Part shown: positions 1 through 7,699 of the stretch, in pieces
Position numbering within the stretch: position 1 is the first letter of the stretch
How the letters are laid out: every line of letters begins with the position of its first letter
The notes under the pieces: model-generated
What the model was told of the DNA's origin: nothing
What the model saw: only the letters and a program-made list of their open reading frames with translations
The model's database searches: none
NCBI GenBank assembly: GCA_943362175.1
Contig: CALRIU020000012.1
Coordinates: forward strand, 62,001-126,000
Reading direction: 5' to 3'
DNA from: UBA4416 sp943362175
GTDB lineage: Bacteria > Bacteroidota > Bacteroidia > B-17B0 > Aurantibacillaceae
Length of the DNA: 64,000 bases
Program-made: the position numbers and the translations under genes

Positions 1-960
1 TATTCCATTCTTATTTTCCCGGAGGGCACGCGCAGTGTGGACGGCGAGATTCACCGCTTTCACAAAGGCGCTTTCCTGCTGGCAGAGCAGCTGAAGCTGG
101 ACATCATTCCTTTGCTCATTCATGGGGCGGGTGATGCGGTGACGAAACATGATTTTCATTTCAAGGACGGCGCACTCACCGTGAAGGTCCTGCCGAGGAT
201 CACACCGGATAATGCATCTTTCGGAAGCACTTACCAGGAGCGCACGAAGCAGATTTGCGCCTACATGCGCCGGGAATACGCGCTCCTGCGCGAAGAGTTT
301 GAGCCGGTAAGCTATTACCGTTCCCGCCTCATCCGCAACTACATTTACAAAGGCCCGGTGCTGGAATGGTACTGCCGCATCAAAACAGCCCTGGAGGGCA
401 ATTATGCCTTGTTTGAAAGCCTGATGCCCAAACAGGGGCAGATCGTAGATGTGGGCTGCGGCTATGGCTTCCTGCCATATATGCTCATGTATAAAGGCCG
501 TCAACGTACGATCCTGGGTGTAGATTACGACGACGATAAAATTGCCGTGGCGGATAACTGCGTAGACAAATCGGAGAAGCTTTCGTTTGCCGTAGGTGAT
601 GTCACTAATTTTGAGTTCCCGGAATCGGATGGCTTTATCATCAGCGATGTCTTGCATTACCTGAAAGAAGAGCAGCAGGTGCAGGTGATCCGCAATTGCG
701 TGGCTAAGCTGAAACAAGGTGGTGTGCTGGTGATCCGCGATGCGGACAAGGACATTGCCACCCGGCAGAAAGGCACCTGGTATACAGAGTTCATGAGTAC
801 GAAAGTATTCGGCTTCAATAAAACACAAACCGACGGATTGCATTTTGTGAGCGGCGCGCTGATTAAGGATACCATTGCCACGTTTTCTCATCTAAAGCTG
901 GAGGTGATCGATAATACCAAGCTGACTTCCAATATTATCTACGTAGCGAGGTATGTGTAG
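1..960 (+). CDS. C-terminal part of a trifunctional MMPL transporter / lysophospholipid acyltransferase / class I SAM methyltransferase
   Basis: The reading frame is open from base 1, so the gene starts outside the window. The first visible residues carry the acyltransferase FPEGTRS motif (PlsC family, acyl-acceptor site) at about nt 16-36. From about nt 440 there is a Rossmann methyltransferase with motif I VDVGCGYGF and an acidic GVDYDDD strand end. Acyltransferase followed by methyltransferase in one chain is the tail of the trifunctional protein, with an N-terminal MMPL permease, found in Bacteroidota flexirubin/dialkylresorcinol pigment clusters. There it is thought to act on or export lipid-linked pigment at the inner membrane. 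Only the two C-terminal domains are seen; the MMPL part is inferred from the family. No other pigment gene follows, so this is the downstream edge of that cluster. Confidence 0.8.
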   Translation, partial: YSILIFPEGTRSVDGEIHRFHKGAFLLAEQLKLDIIPLLIHGAGDAVTKHDFHFKDGALTVKVLPRITPDNASFGSTYQERTKQICAYMRREYALLREEFEPVSYYRSRLIRNYIYKGPVLEWYCRIKTALEGNYALFESLMPKQGQIVDVGCGYGFLPYMLMYKGRQRTILGVDYDDDKIAVADNCVDKSEKLSFAVGDVTNFEFPESDGFIISDVLHYLKEEQQVQVIRNCVAKLKQGGVLVIRDADKDIATRQKGTWYTEFMSTKVFGFNKTQTDGLHFVSGALIKDTIATFSHLKLEVIDNTKLTSNIIYVARYV

Positions 961-1235
961 GCGTTAGGTCAATTTGTCATTGTGTTCGGTTGTTCGTCAC
1001 GCCGCGTCGGGACCGTCGGGAGCCAATAGAACAAGCTCGGAACACTTCCCGATACGATGCTAGCAAAGAGGTGGCAAGCATCACCAGAAGTGACAGGATA
1101 ATCTTCCGGTCAGCCCGGGTGTTGTTTCGCCTGCCCGTCCGTACCGGCACGGGCGGAACGTTTCTCGTGGCGATGGCCTATCGGCTGCGTAGCCGGCAGA
1201 GCATAGAGTAACGCAGATTTACTGGCTAAAAAGTG
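961..1235. other. Intergenic stretch with no convincing gene
   Basis: About 350 bases separate the first gene from the J-domain gene. A 73-codon frame at 990-1211 has low-complexity, arginine-rich content and no domain. The stretch contains short GC-rich inverted repeats, for example GCCCGT and ACGGGC around 1135-1160 and GGCT-GCGT-AGCC around 1190. These look like degenerate dispersed repeat material rather than coding sequence. Confidence 0.5.
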
Positions 1236-1270
1236 TTGAACAACAGATTCGTAAAATAAGCGTATCTTTG
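1236..1270 (+). promoter_or_regulatory. Bacteroidota-type promoter for the J-domain/rluF pair
   Basis: TATCTTTG at 1263-1270 matches the -7 consensus TAnnTTTG. A TTG at 1236-1238 could be the -33 element, although the 24-base spacing is longer than usual. It lies about 45 bases before the ATG at 1314. Confidence 0.5.
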
Positions 1271-1313
1271 CGGAAAATTTAAAAAAGGGGGTATTTTATA
1301 CCCGACAGCAGAC

Positions 1314-1763
1314 ATGAGGAAAATAGTAGAATACCGCAAGCTTTTGGGAGTTGATAAGGACGTGACAGTAAGTGAGCTGAAAAGCCTGTACAGGAATTTT
1401 ATGAAGGAGTATCATCCGGATAAGATCCAGGATAACGAGCAGCTGAAAGAAGAGGCGGAGGAGAAGAGCAAGCGCATCATTGAGGCTTACCATTTTCTGG
1501 TAAGCATAGCGCCCGAAACCATTGAGTCTACACGCGAAGCCTATACCCATACCACCACCAATTCGCAGATCGCCGACATTACCTATACCGGTAAGCGCCT
1601 GCGCATCGATTTCCAGGACGGAACAGGATATGAATACTACGGTGTCCCTGAAAATACCTATGTGAAGCTCATCAATGCCGACTCGCAGGGACGCTTTGCC
1701 CGCAGGCATATCTATACATCTTTCCTGTACAGAAATGTAAATAAAGGTGTGGTAAAGGCATGA
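1314..1763 (+). CDS. J-domain protein with C-terminal KTSC domain
   Basis: This 149-residue protein has an N-terminal J domain (residues about 5-65) with the HPDK tripeptide region intact, which stimulates DnaK ATPase. The C-terminal half (about 85-145) matches the KTSC family: Ser/Ile start, TGKRLRIDFQDG, Tyr-rich YEYYGVP, then a Gly-Arg-Phe and a terminal IYTSF. The KTSC domain is named after lysyl-tRNA synthetase C-terminal neighbours and has no settled function. The last codon and stop overlap the rluF ATG (ATGA at 1760-1763), so the two genes are translationally coupled. That suggests a link to RNA or ribosome metabolism, which is inference. Confidence 0.8.
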   Translation: MRKIVEYRKLLGVDKDVTVSELKSLYRNFMKEYHPDKIQDNEQLKEEAEEKSKRIIEAYHFLVSIAPETIESTREAYTHTTTNSQIADITYTGKRLRIDFQDGTGYEYYGVPENTYVKLINADSQGRFARRHIYTSFLYRNVNKGVVKA

Positions 1764-2479
1764 TCGTAGATAAGTATATTGCCCAATCGGGTTATACGTC
1801 GCGCCGCAAGGCGATTGTGCTCATTGAAGAGAAGCGTGTGAAAGTGAACGGCAAGGTGGCAACACTTAAAACACCCGTGAATGAAGGCGACACGGTTTTG
1901 ATTAACGGCGAGAAGTTGAAGGTGACGCCGTTTGTTCCTACTTACATTGCTTATCACAAGCCCAAAGGCATTGAGTGTACCACCGAAAAAATCCCCAATA
2001 ACATCATCGATGCCATTAATCATCCGCAAACGATCTACCCGGTGGGCAGGCTCGATAAGGATTCGGAAGGCCTGATCCTGCTGACCAATCATGCGGAGCT
2101 CATCCATGCGATAGCCAATGCGGGAGCGGAACACGAAAAGGAATACATCGTGACCCTGAACCTGCCGGTGCGTACTGCTTTTTTAAACGATATCGCACAG
2201 GGTATTGAAATCATGGGAGAGAAAACAAAACCCTGCCTGGTAAGCCGGGAGCCCAATGCCAAAAGGATCTTCCGGATTGTGCTCACGCAGGGGATGAACC
2301 GCCAGATCCGCAGGATGTGTAATGCCTTTAATTACCAGGTCCTCAAACTCCAACGCGTACGTATCATGCACATCACGCTCGGCAAGCTGAAAAGCGGAGA
2401 ATGGCGCGACCTCACGGCGGAGGAATTAGAAGAACTTCTGATCCAGACCGGAAGCTCTGCCAGGGCGGCATCCTCCTGA
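1760..2479 (+). CDS. rluF: 23S rRNA pseudouridine synthase, RluF type
   Basis: The protein isomerises uridine to pseudouridine in rRNA. An S4 RNA-binding domain fills residues 1-60 (VDKYIAQSGYTSRRKA). The RsuA/RluF-class catalytic loop GRLDKDSEGL places the nucleophile at Asp99. NRQIRRM further on is the family's conserved C-terminal motif. The N-terminus and lack of a long tail fit RluF (U2604 in E. coli) better than RluB, but RsuA-class specificity cannot be settled by eye. At 239 residues it is a little shorter than E. coli RluF, which has an extra C-terminal tail. Its start overlaps the upstream J/KTSC gene by 4 bases. Confidence 0.78.
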   Translation: MIVDKYIAQSGYTSRRKAIVLIEEKRVKVNGKVATLKTPVNEGDTVLINGEKLKVTPFVPTYIAYHKPKGIECTTEKIPNNIIDAINHPQTIYPVGRLDKDSEGLILLTNHAELIHAIANAGAEHEKEYIVTLNLPVRTAFLNDIAQGIEIMGEKTKPCLVSREPNAKRIFRIVLTQGMNRQIRRMCNAFNYQVLKLQRVRIMHITLGKLKSGEWRDLTAEELEELLIQTGSSARAASS

Positions 2480-2496
2480 TTTCTGGCTTTCCCCCA

Positions 2497-2528
2497 TTTG
2501 TATTTTGATAAATTAAAAACTATATTTG
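2497..2528 (+). promoter_or_regulatory. Promoter of the DUF1987 gene
   Basis: TTTG at 2497-2500, a 20-base spacer, then TATATTTG at 2521-2528. This is an almost ideal Bacteroidota -33/-7 pair. The start codon follows 35 bases later at 2564. Confidence 0.75.
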
Positions 2529-2563
2529 GTTAAGAACTAAACACTATCACACAGGACGTCTAT

Positions 2564-2947
2564 ATGAAGATTTATACCCATCAAGCCACGCAGTCCACGC
2601 CCTATATCTATTTTGACCCAACTACGGGCCGGCTTGACATCATGGGAAGGTCTATCCCTGAAAATTCGGTGGCTTTTTATAAACCTTTATTTGAAGCCCT
2701 TGACAGCTATTCCGGAAATCCGGCCAACGGCATCCACGCCACCATTCAGCTGGAATATTATAACAGCAGTTCTTCGGTATGCATCCTCAACCTGCTGAAA
2801 AAGCTGGAGGCCTTAAAAGACAAAGTGGCCGAAATTACGATCGAATGGCATTACGAGGAGGAAGATGAAGATACGCTGGCTGCCGGAAATAATTTCCAGG
2901 CCATCATCAGCCTGCCGATTAAGCTGGTGAAAATATCAGAACAATAA
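2564..2947 (+). CDS. SiaC-like DUF1987 protein
   Basis: This 127-residue cytosolic protein matches the DUF1987/SiaC family: GRLDIMGRSIPEN then FYKPLFEALDSY near residues 22-50, and a serine run (YYNSSSSVCILNLL) near 65-80. In Pseudomonas, SiaC is phosphorylated at a residue of this loop by SiaB and dephosphorylated by the SpoIIE-type phosphatase SiaA, controlling biofilm formation. By analogy the NSSSS stretch is the likely phosphorylation site here. No SiaB kinase is adjacent; a receiver-SpoIIE phosphatase exists about 20 kb away at 22.8 kb. The gene has its own promoter and is monocistronic. Confidence 0.72.
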   Translation: MKIYTHQATQSTPYIYFDPTTGRLDIMGRSIPENSVAFYKPLFEALDSYSGNPANGIHATIQLEYYNSSSSVCILNLLKKLEALKDKVAEITIEWHYEEEDEDTLAAGNNFQAIISLPIKLVKISEQ

Positions 2948-2958
2948 TTTACCGGTTT

Positions 2959-3630
2959 TTACCTTAAAATCCTGAAACACAGTCCTGCCTCAATGGCCAT
3001 GCCATCGACAGAGGTAGAATAATTTTGCCCCACTGTGTTTCCTTTTATTTGTTTGGGAGAGGTCGTGCCTGTATAGGAGCTCACCATGCCGAAAGCACCC
3101 AGGCGTTTCCAGAAATAATAACGGGCCTTTGTGCCAAAGCGCAGAATGCTGCCCGATGCGTTGTACTGCTGGTCGATGTCGCTTTGCTTATTCGTATAAT
3201 TGACGGTAAACAATCCTGTGGAAAGGAAGACGGAAAGGTCGAGGCGCTTGTTCACAAATACGTGATAGTTCACATCAACCGTCAGCTCGTTGGTGAACAT
3301 CTTCATGGTATTATCCGTGGCTTCCGCGTTATAGAACCTGGAGGCATTCACTTTAAAGATATCCGTACCGGCGCTCATACCAATACCCAGCCGTTTGGTT
3401 AAGGCATATTCAATGATGAGCGGGTCCCGGTCGCCGCAGATAAATTCGGAGTGCATCAGCACCGGCTTGCTGCCGCTGATATCGTTGGTGGTATAATTGG
3501 CAAAGGTAGAGCCTTCGGAAACGCTGATCAACAGGGAGCCTTTCCGGTAGCATTGCGCGTCGGCAGAAACAGGGGCGAAACAGGCAAGGGAACAAACAAC
3601 TAACAGGGCCCGGGAGTAGAATTTTACCAT
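2959..3630 (-). CDS. Small outer-membrane beta-barrel protein, unknown function
   Basis: The 223-residue product starts with a signal peptide (residues 1-25, ending ADAQ). It continues with alternating hydrophobic/polar strands rich in Tyr, Phe and Gly and ends in an amphipathic strand with aromatic character (GLCFRILR). This is the pattern of an 8-strand OmpW/OmpX-like barrel of the Bacteroidota outer membrane beta-barrel families. No catalytic motif is visible. It is convergent with the DUF1987 gene, whose stop lies only 11 bases from its own. Confidence 0.6.
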   Translation of the reverse strand: MVKFYSRALLVVCSLACFAPVSADAQCYRKGSLLISVSEGSTFANYTTNDISGSKPVLMHSEFICGDRDPLIIEYALTKRLGIGMSAGTDIFKVNASRFYNAEATDNTMKMFTNELTVDVNYHVFVNKRLDLSVFLSTGLFTVNYTNKQSDIDQQYNASGSILRFGTKARYYFWKRLGAFGMVSSYTGTTSPKQIKGNTVGQNYSTSVDGMAIEAGLCFRILR

Positions 3631-3856
3631 GGTATTATGTTTTGTTATACCAAATATAGGGATTTTTCGGAGATGACAAAATGGATTGTATCATCAACTT
3701 AATGTAGAACTGCGTGAAGGCTTGACCCTTTAGGTAAATGCCCTGATTATAATTGGCATACATCTCGATACATCCGTCATGCCGCTGTGCGCTCCATGCC
3801 GGACACTCGATGTGACATCTAAACCTGTACGCTCTTTTTATCACGGATATTAATAG

Positions 3857-3864
3857 TACATTTG
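3857..3864 (+). promoter_or_regulatory. -7 element upstream of the DEAD-box helicase gene
   Basis: TACATTTG matches TAnnTTTG and sits 15 bases before the ATG at 3880. A T-rich stretch at 3833-3839 could serve as the -33 region. Confidence 0.55.
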
Positions 3865-3879
3865 TAAATCTGACACATC

Positions 3880-5115
3880 ATGAAATTTTCCGAATATCCT
3901 ATCATCCCCGAAATAAAGCAAAGCCTTGAGGAATCAGGCTTTAAGCGCCCTACCGATATCCAGTTCAAAGCCATTCCCAATATCCTGAACGGCGAAGATG
4001 TGCTGGCCATTGCCCAAACGGGCACAGGTAAAACCGCCGCTTTTGCCATTCCTATTCTTCACCTGATCTCTAAAGCCGGCGTCGACCAGGGCATCCGTGC
4101 CATTGTGATGGTGCCCACGCACGAGCTGGCTATCCAGATCACAGAGGTATTCCATACCCTCGGGAAATATACCGGTGTGAGAACCCTGGGCATTTTTGGC
4201 GGTGTCGACCAGGACCCGCAGATCCGTGAGCTGGAAAACGGGGTGGATATTTTAGTGGCTACTCCGGGAAGGCTTTTCGATCTCGCCAGTCAGCGCTACA
4301 TCCATTTACGCGACGTCAAAGTTTTGGTGCTCGATGAGGCTGATCTGATGCTGGACATGGGATTTTATAAGGATATCGAGGACCTCATTAAATACCTGCC
4401 GCGCAAACGGCAGACCTTGTTTTTTTCGGCCACCATCAATGAAAAGATCAAGAAGCTGGCTTATTCTCTGGTACACAGCAGTGCCATCCGCATCCAGATC
4501 TCCCCGAAAGATCCTGTATCGAAAAACGTGACACACTCTGTGATGTTTGTGAACATGGACGACAAGCGCTTTTTCCTGGAGCGGATCGTCAACGAAAATC
4601 CAGGGGCCAGGATCCTGGTATTTGTGAGAACCAAAGTACGGGCGGAGCGCGTGTATGAAGCGATGAAGCGTGTGAAGATCGACAGCCTCACCATGCACGG
4701 CGGCAAAGACCAGGACAGCAGGCTGGAGGTGATGTCGGAGTTCAAAAACGGAAACGTAAAATTGCTCATCGCCACGGATGTGAGCGCACGCGGCGTGGAT
4801 ATTGCGAATGTGGATTACGTGATCAACTACGACCTGCCGGAAGTGGCCGAAAACTATGTACACCGCGTAGGCCGCACGGGCAGGGGGAATAACAAAGGTG
4901 TGGCGGTTTCGTTTTGCAGTCCCGAAGAAAAGCCTGTCCTGGAAGAGATCGAAGCCTTTATGGATAAGAAAATCCATGTGCTGGAGGTGAAAAAAGCCGA
5001 TTACTCGGAAACACTGGCACTTACCGATGATGGAAATGACAACTGGCGTAAGCTGATCCAGGATGCCGAGCAGGAAGATAAAAAATACAAAGGCAAAAAA
5101 AATAAGAAGAAGTAG
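3880..5115 (+). CDS. DEAD-box ATP-dependent RNA helicase
   Basis: All helicase motifs are present in order: Q motif with FKRPTDIQ (22-29), Walker A AQTGTGKT (45-52), PTHELA (motif Ia), ATPGR (Ib), DEAD (motif II), SAT (III), ARGVD (V) and HRVGRTGRG (VI). The protein is 411 residues with a short lysine-rich tail (KKYKGKKNKKK), typical of the RhlE-like housekeeping helicases that unwind short RNA duplexes in ribosome assembly and mRNA decay. The exact subfamily is not assigned. It is transcribed alone; a palindromic repeat follows it. Confidence 0.88.
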   Translation: MKFSEYPIIPEIKQSLEESGFKRPTDIQFKAIPNILNGEDVLAIAQTGTGKTAAFAIPILHLISKAGVDQGIRAIVMVPTHELAIQITEVFHTLGKYTGVRTLGIFGGVDQDPQIRELENGVDILVATPGRLFDLASQRYIHLRDVKVLVLDEADLMLDMGFYKDIEDLIKYLPRKRQTLFFSATINEKIKKLAYSLVHSSAIRIQISPKDPVSKNVTHSVMFVNMDDKRFFLERIVNENPGARILVFVRTKVRAERVYEAMKRVKIDSLTMHGGKDQDSRLEVMSEFKNGNVKLLIATDVSARGVDIANVDYVINYDLPEVAENYVHRVGRTGRGNNKGVAVSFCSPEEKPVLEEIEAFMDKKIHVLEVKKADYSETLALTDDGNDNWRKLIQDAEQEDKKYKGKKNKKK

Positions 5116-5195
5116 CTCCGGCTCCGCTCAGCTAGCAATTCGATTGCCTTTAGCCAGCGGATTGTTTCAGCTGTCTGCTTCAGCCCGTTTGCGGT

Positions 5196-5215
5196 GGCTG
5201 AGCGTAGCCAAAGCC
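5196..5215 (+). repeat. Dispersed hairpin repeat, core GAGCG(G/T)AG(T/C)C(G/A)A
   Basis: GGCT-GAGCGTAGCCA-AAGCC is a diverged copy of a repeat also present at 43366-43385, 48476-48495, 50148-50169 and 58391-58412. The arms GGCT and AGCC are complementary. A related GGCTCCGCTCAGCT at about 5119-5133 could pair with it. The rest of the 264-base gap 5116-5379 shows no gene. Confidence 0.5.
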
Positions 5216-5406
5216 CCGTATAAGGCATATCCGGTGCTGTTGATTCAGCGGATTCAATACCCACCTCATCGAATGTAAACATCATATTAAATTCTACATC
5301 CGATTCATAACTGAAAATTAAATTACCTGAACGCTTTCATCGTTTAATGGTAACACAGAGGTTTACATGAGTTCACTTTATGCAGGTATTTTTGAAAAAA
5401 AAACCT

Positions 5407-7632
5407 ATGAAGAAAAACATCTACCTCTTTTCAGGCCTCTTATTGGCCGGGCTTACGTCAAAGGCGCAGGTCTCCTTTCAAAACAGATCACATTCACCAA
5501 CCTTTGTCAACATCAGCACCGCCAACTTTCCGGGCGTTCAGGCTTTTTCGCTGGTAGGATCGGCAGATACCCTGCCTCAGTCAACCACGTTTAGATTTGG
5601 CGGCTCGGCAGACGGCGCCGGGATCCTGAAAAACAGCAACGGTACTTATACCTATTTATTAAACCACGAGGATAATTTTTCCGTATCGCGGATCACCCTC
5701 GATAATACCTTCAAGCCTGTAAAAGGCGAGTACCTGTTAAACTCAAACGGCGGCATGTGGCGCTTATGCTCTGCCACCATGGCCACACCGCAAACACACG
5801 GCTTCGGCCCCCTGTTCCTGACTTGTGGTGAAACCAGCGTGGAGTCGATGACGCACTACCTCAATCCCTACGGACCTGCCATCACCGATTCTACGACTTC
5901 AGCGAATACAACCCTGGCCAGCGGACTTGGAAAATGGAATGCCGAAAATGCATTGCCTTTACCGGTAGCTACCTATCCCGGCCAAACCATTATCCTGATC
6001 GGCGATGACGATTCGGGAACGAATGGCGGCCAGGTAGTGATGTACAAAAGTAACGGTGTGGGTAACCTGAACAGCGGGACTTTATATGTATTACGCCGGG
6101 TCGATCAGAACCAGCGTGAGCGCGACGTTCCGGTGGGTACCTTTGTGAATGTGGAGTTTGTGGCTATCCCGAATTACATGACCATGACAGGAGCACAGCT
6201 GGATACATATTCCAATACGACCCTGAAAAGCATCAAGTTTCAGCGTGTGGAAGACCTCGATTACCGCAAGGGAAGCCCCAATGCGGCGCGCCAGATCTTT
6301 TTCAATGCTACCGGCCAGGTCAATTCAGATACAACAGACAGAACGCTCTGGGGCCGTGTGTATGAGCTCCAGCTGGATTCCTTGAACCCGTTAACCGGGA
6401 AGCTCAGGTGCATTTTGAACGGCGATGATAAAAACCCTGCTAATGCGGCCCGCGTATTATACCAGCCGGACAACATTTGTGTAACCGAAGATTACGTCTA
6501 TGTTCAGGAAGATCCTAACGGATACGTATTCGCGGGCTCAGCGCCTTATATACATGATGCCAACATCTACCAGTACGATATTCAGACGGCCGGCTTCAAG
6601 CAGCTGCTTGGCCTGGACCATCACCGTGGCCTTCCTTACCTGGATAGCGCCATCTATAACCAGAATGCCACAGGAACCGGTTATGCCCGCAGCGGTATCG
6701 GAAGCTGGGAGTTCGGAGCGATGGTAGACGTGTCTGCTGAAACAGGCGTCGACAATGCCTTCGTGTTATCCTTACAGCCGCACTCCTGGAGAAGCCCGGT
6801 ATTTGCCGGTGTTGACGGAGGTACAAAACGTACCACCGAAAACCAGGGAAGCTTACTCATCACCCTCACAGGTGTGCCACGTGTGAAAGCCAAAGCGCCT
6901 GTTGTATCCTCTGCTATGATTTGCGCCGGCTCCCCGGCTGTTCTCAAGGCCTCACAGGGATCGACCTTCGCTTCGACAAACGGTACTGCCTATAAATGGT
7001 ATACGGTTGCTACCGGGGGAACGCCGGTATTTACAGGCACAACCTTCACAACGCCGTTTTTAAATGCCAATGCCACTTACTATGTTGAATCCTTTGTTTC
7101 CGGAAATGCAAGCTCTGCGCGTACAGCAGTAACTGTTACTGTAACGGCAGCACCTGTGCAGCCTACCATTACACAAAACGGAGGCACACTGGTGTCGAGC
7201 GCTACCACAGGCAACCAGTGGTACAGGAATGGTGTCTTACTAACCGGCGGAACAAGCCAGACCTTAACGATCAGTCAAAGCGGTTATTATTCGGTATCTG
7301 CCAGGACGGGTTCGTGTGTGTCTCCTGTATCCAATGATGTATTTGTAGCAATCACAGGCATCGAAGAGATCAGCGCCATGGATGAGATGAACATTTTTCC
7401 TAATCCGAACGACGGAACCTTTGTGATCAACTTCAATACGAACGAAGCCAGTGAGCGCCTGCATGTGCGGATCGTGAATGCCGTTGGCCAGATCGTGTAC
7501 GAAGATACTGCAGAGAAATTCAACGGGAACTACTCCAAAAAAGTTCAGCTGAATGATAAAGCCGCCGGAGTATACCATGTGACTTTATATACCGATACCA
7601 AAGCGTACAAAAAAACAATTTCAACACACTAA
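5407..7632 (+). CDS. Secreted PhoX-like (DUF839-type) beta-propeller protein with Ig-like region and T9SS sorting domain
   Basis: A signal peptide (MKKNIYLFSGLLLAGLTSKAQ) defines the start at 5407; an in-frame ATG 27 bases upstream would only lengthen it. The main domain (to about residue 490) resembles PhoX phosphatases: GPLFLTCGET, then RVEDLDYRKGSPN with IFFNATG, LWGRVYELQLD, and QPDNICVTEDYVYVQEDPNG, in the usual PhoX order. PhoX enzymes are Ca/Fe-dependent phosphomonoesterases, but phosphatase activity here is inference. An Ig/PKD-like segment follows (about 495-575). The last 85 residues are a type A T9SS sorting domain (FPNPNDGTFVINF ... KAYKKTISTH), so the protein is exported through the outer membrane by T9SS. 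A terminator-like hairpin follows the stop. Confidence 0.65.
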   Translation: MKKNIYLFSGLLLAGLTSKAQVSFQNRSHSPTFVNISTANFPGVQAFSLVGSADTLPQSTTFRFGGSADGAGILKNSNGTYTYLLNHEDNFSVSRITLDNTFKPVKGEYLLNSNGGMWRLCSATMATPQTHGFGPLFLTCGETSVESMTHYLNPYGPAITDSTTSANTTLASGLGKWNAENALPLPVATYPGQTIILIGDDDSGTNGGQVVMYKSNGVGNLNSGTLYVLRRVDQNQRERDVPVGTFVNVEFVAIPNYMTMTGAQLDTYSNTTLKSIKFQRVEDLDYRKGSPNAARQIFFNATGQVNSDTTDRTLWGRVYELQLDSLNPLTGKLRCILNGDDKNPANAARVLYQPDNICVTEDYVYVQEDPNGYVFAGSAPYIHDANIYQYDIQTAGFKQLLGLDHHRGLPYLDSAIYNQNATGTGYARSGIGSWEFGAMVDVSAETGVDNAFVLSLQPHSWRSPVFAGVDGGTKRTTENQGSLLITLTGVPRVKAKAPVVSSAMICAGSPAVLKASQGSTFASTNGTAYKWYTVATGGTPVFTGTTFTTPFLNANATYYVESFVSGNASSARTAVTVTVTAAPVQPTITQNGGTLVSSATTGNQWYRNGVLLTGGTSQTLTISQSGYYSVSARTGSCVSPVSNDVFVAITGIEEISAMDEMNIFPNPNDGTFVINFNTNEASERLHVRIVNAVGQIVYEDTAEKFNGNYSKKVQLNDKAAGVYHVTLYTDTKAYKKTISTH

Positions 7633-7651
7633 TTCATCACTCCTCTGAAAG

Positions 7652-7684
7652 CAGGGAACAGGCCACTGTTCCCTGTCTTTTCAT
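7652..7684 (+). terminator. Intrinsic terminator after the PhoX-like gene
   Basis: CAGGGAACAG (7652-7661), loop GCCA, CTGTTCCCTG (7666-7675), then TCTTTTC. The ten-base stem is perfect. It separates the PhoX-like gene from the peroxidase gene that begins 25 bases after the stem. Confidence 0.75.
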
Positions 7685-7699
7685 TTAATACCACCGCGT

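Noticed and set aside
990..1211. 73-codon open frame in the first intergenic region
   Set aside because: Composition is low-complexity and arginine-rich, with no start context or family; the DNA has repeat-like inverted segments.
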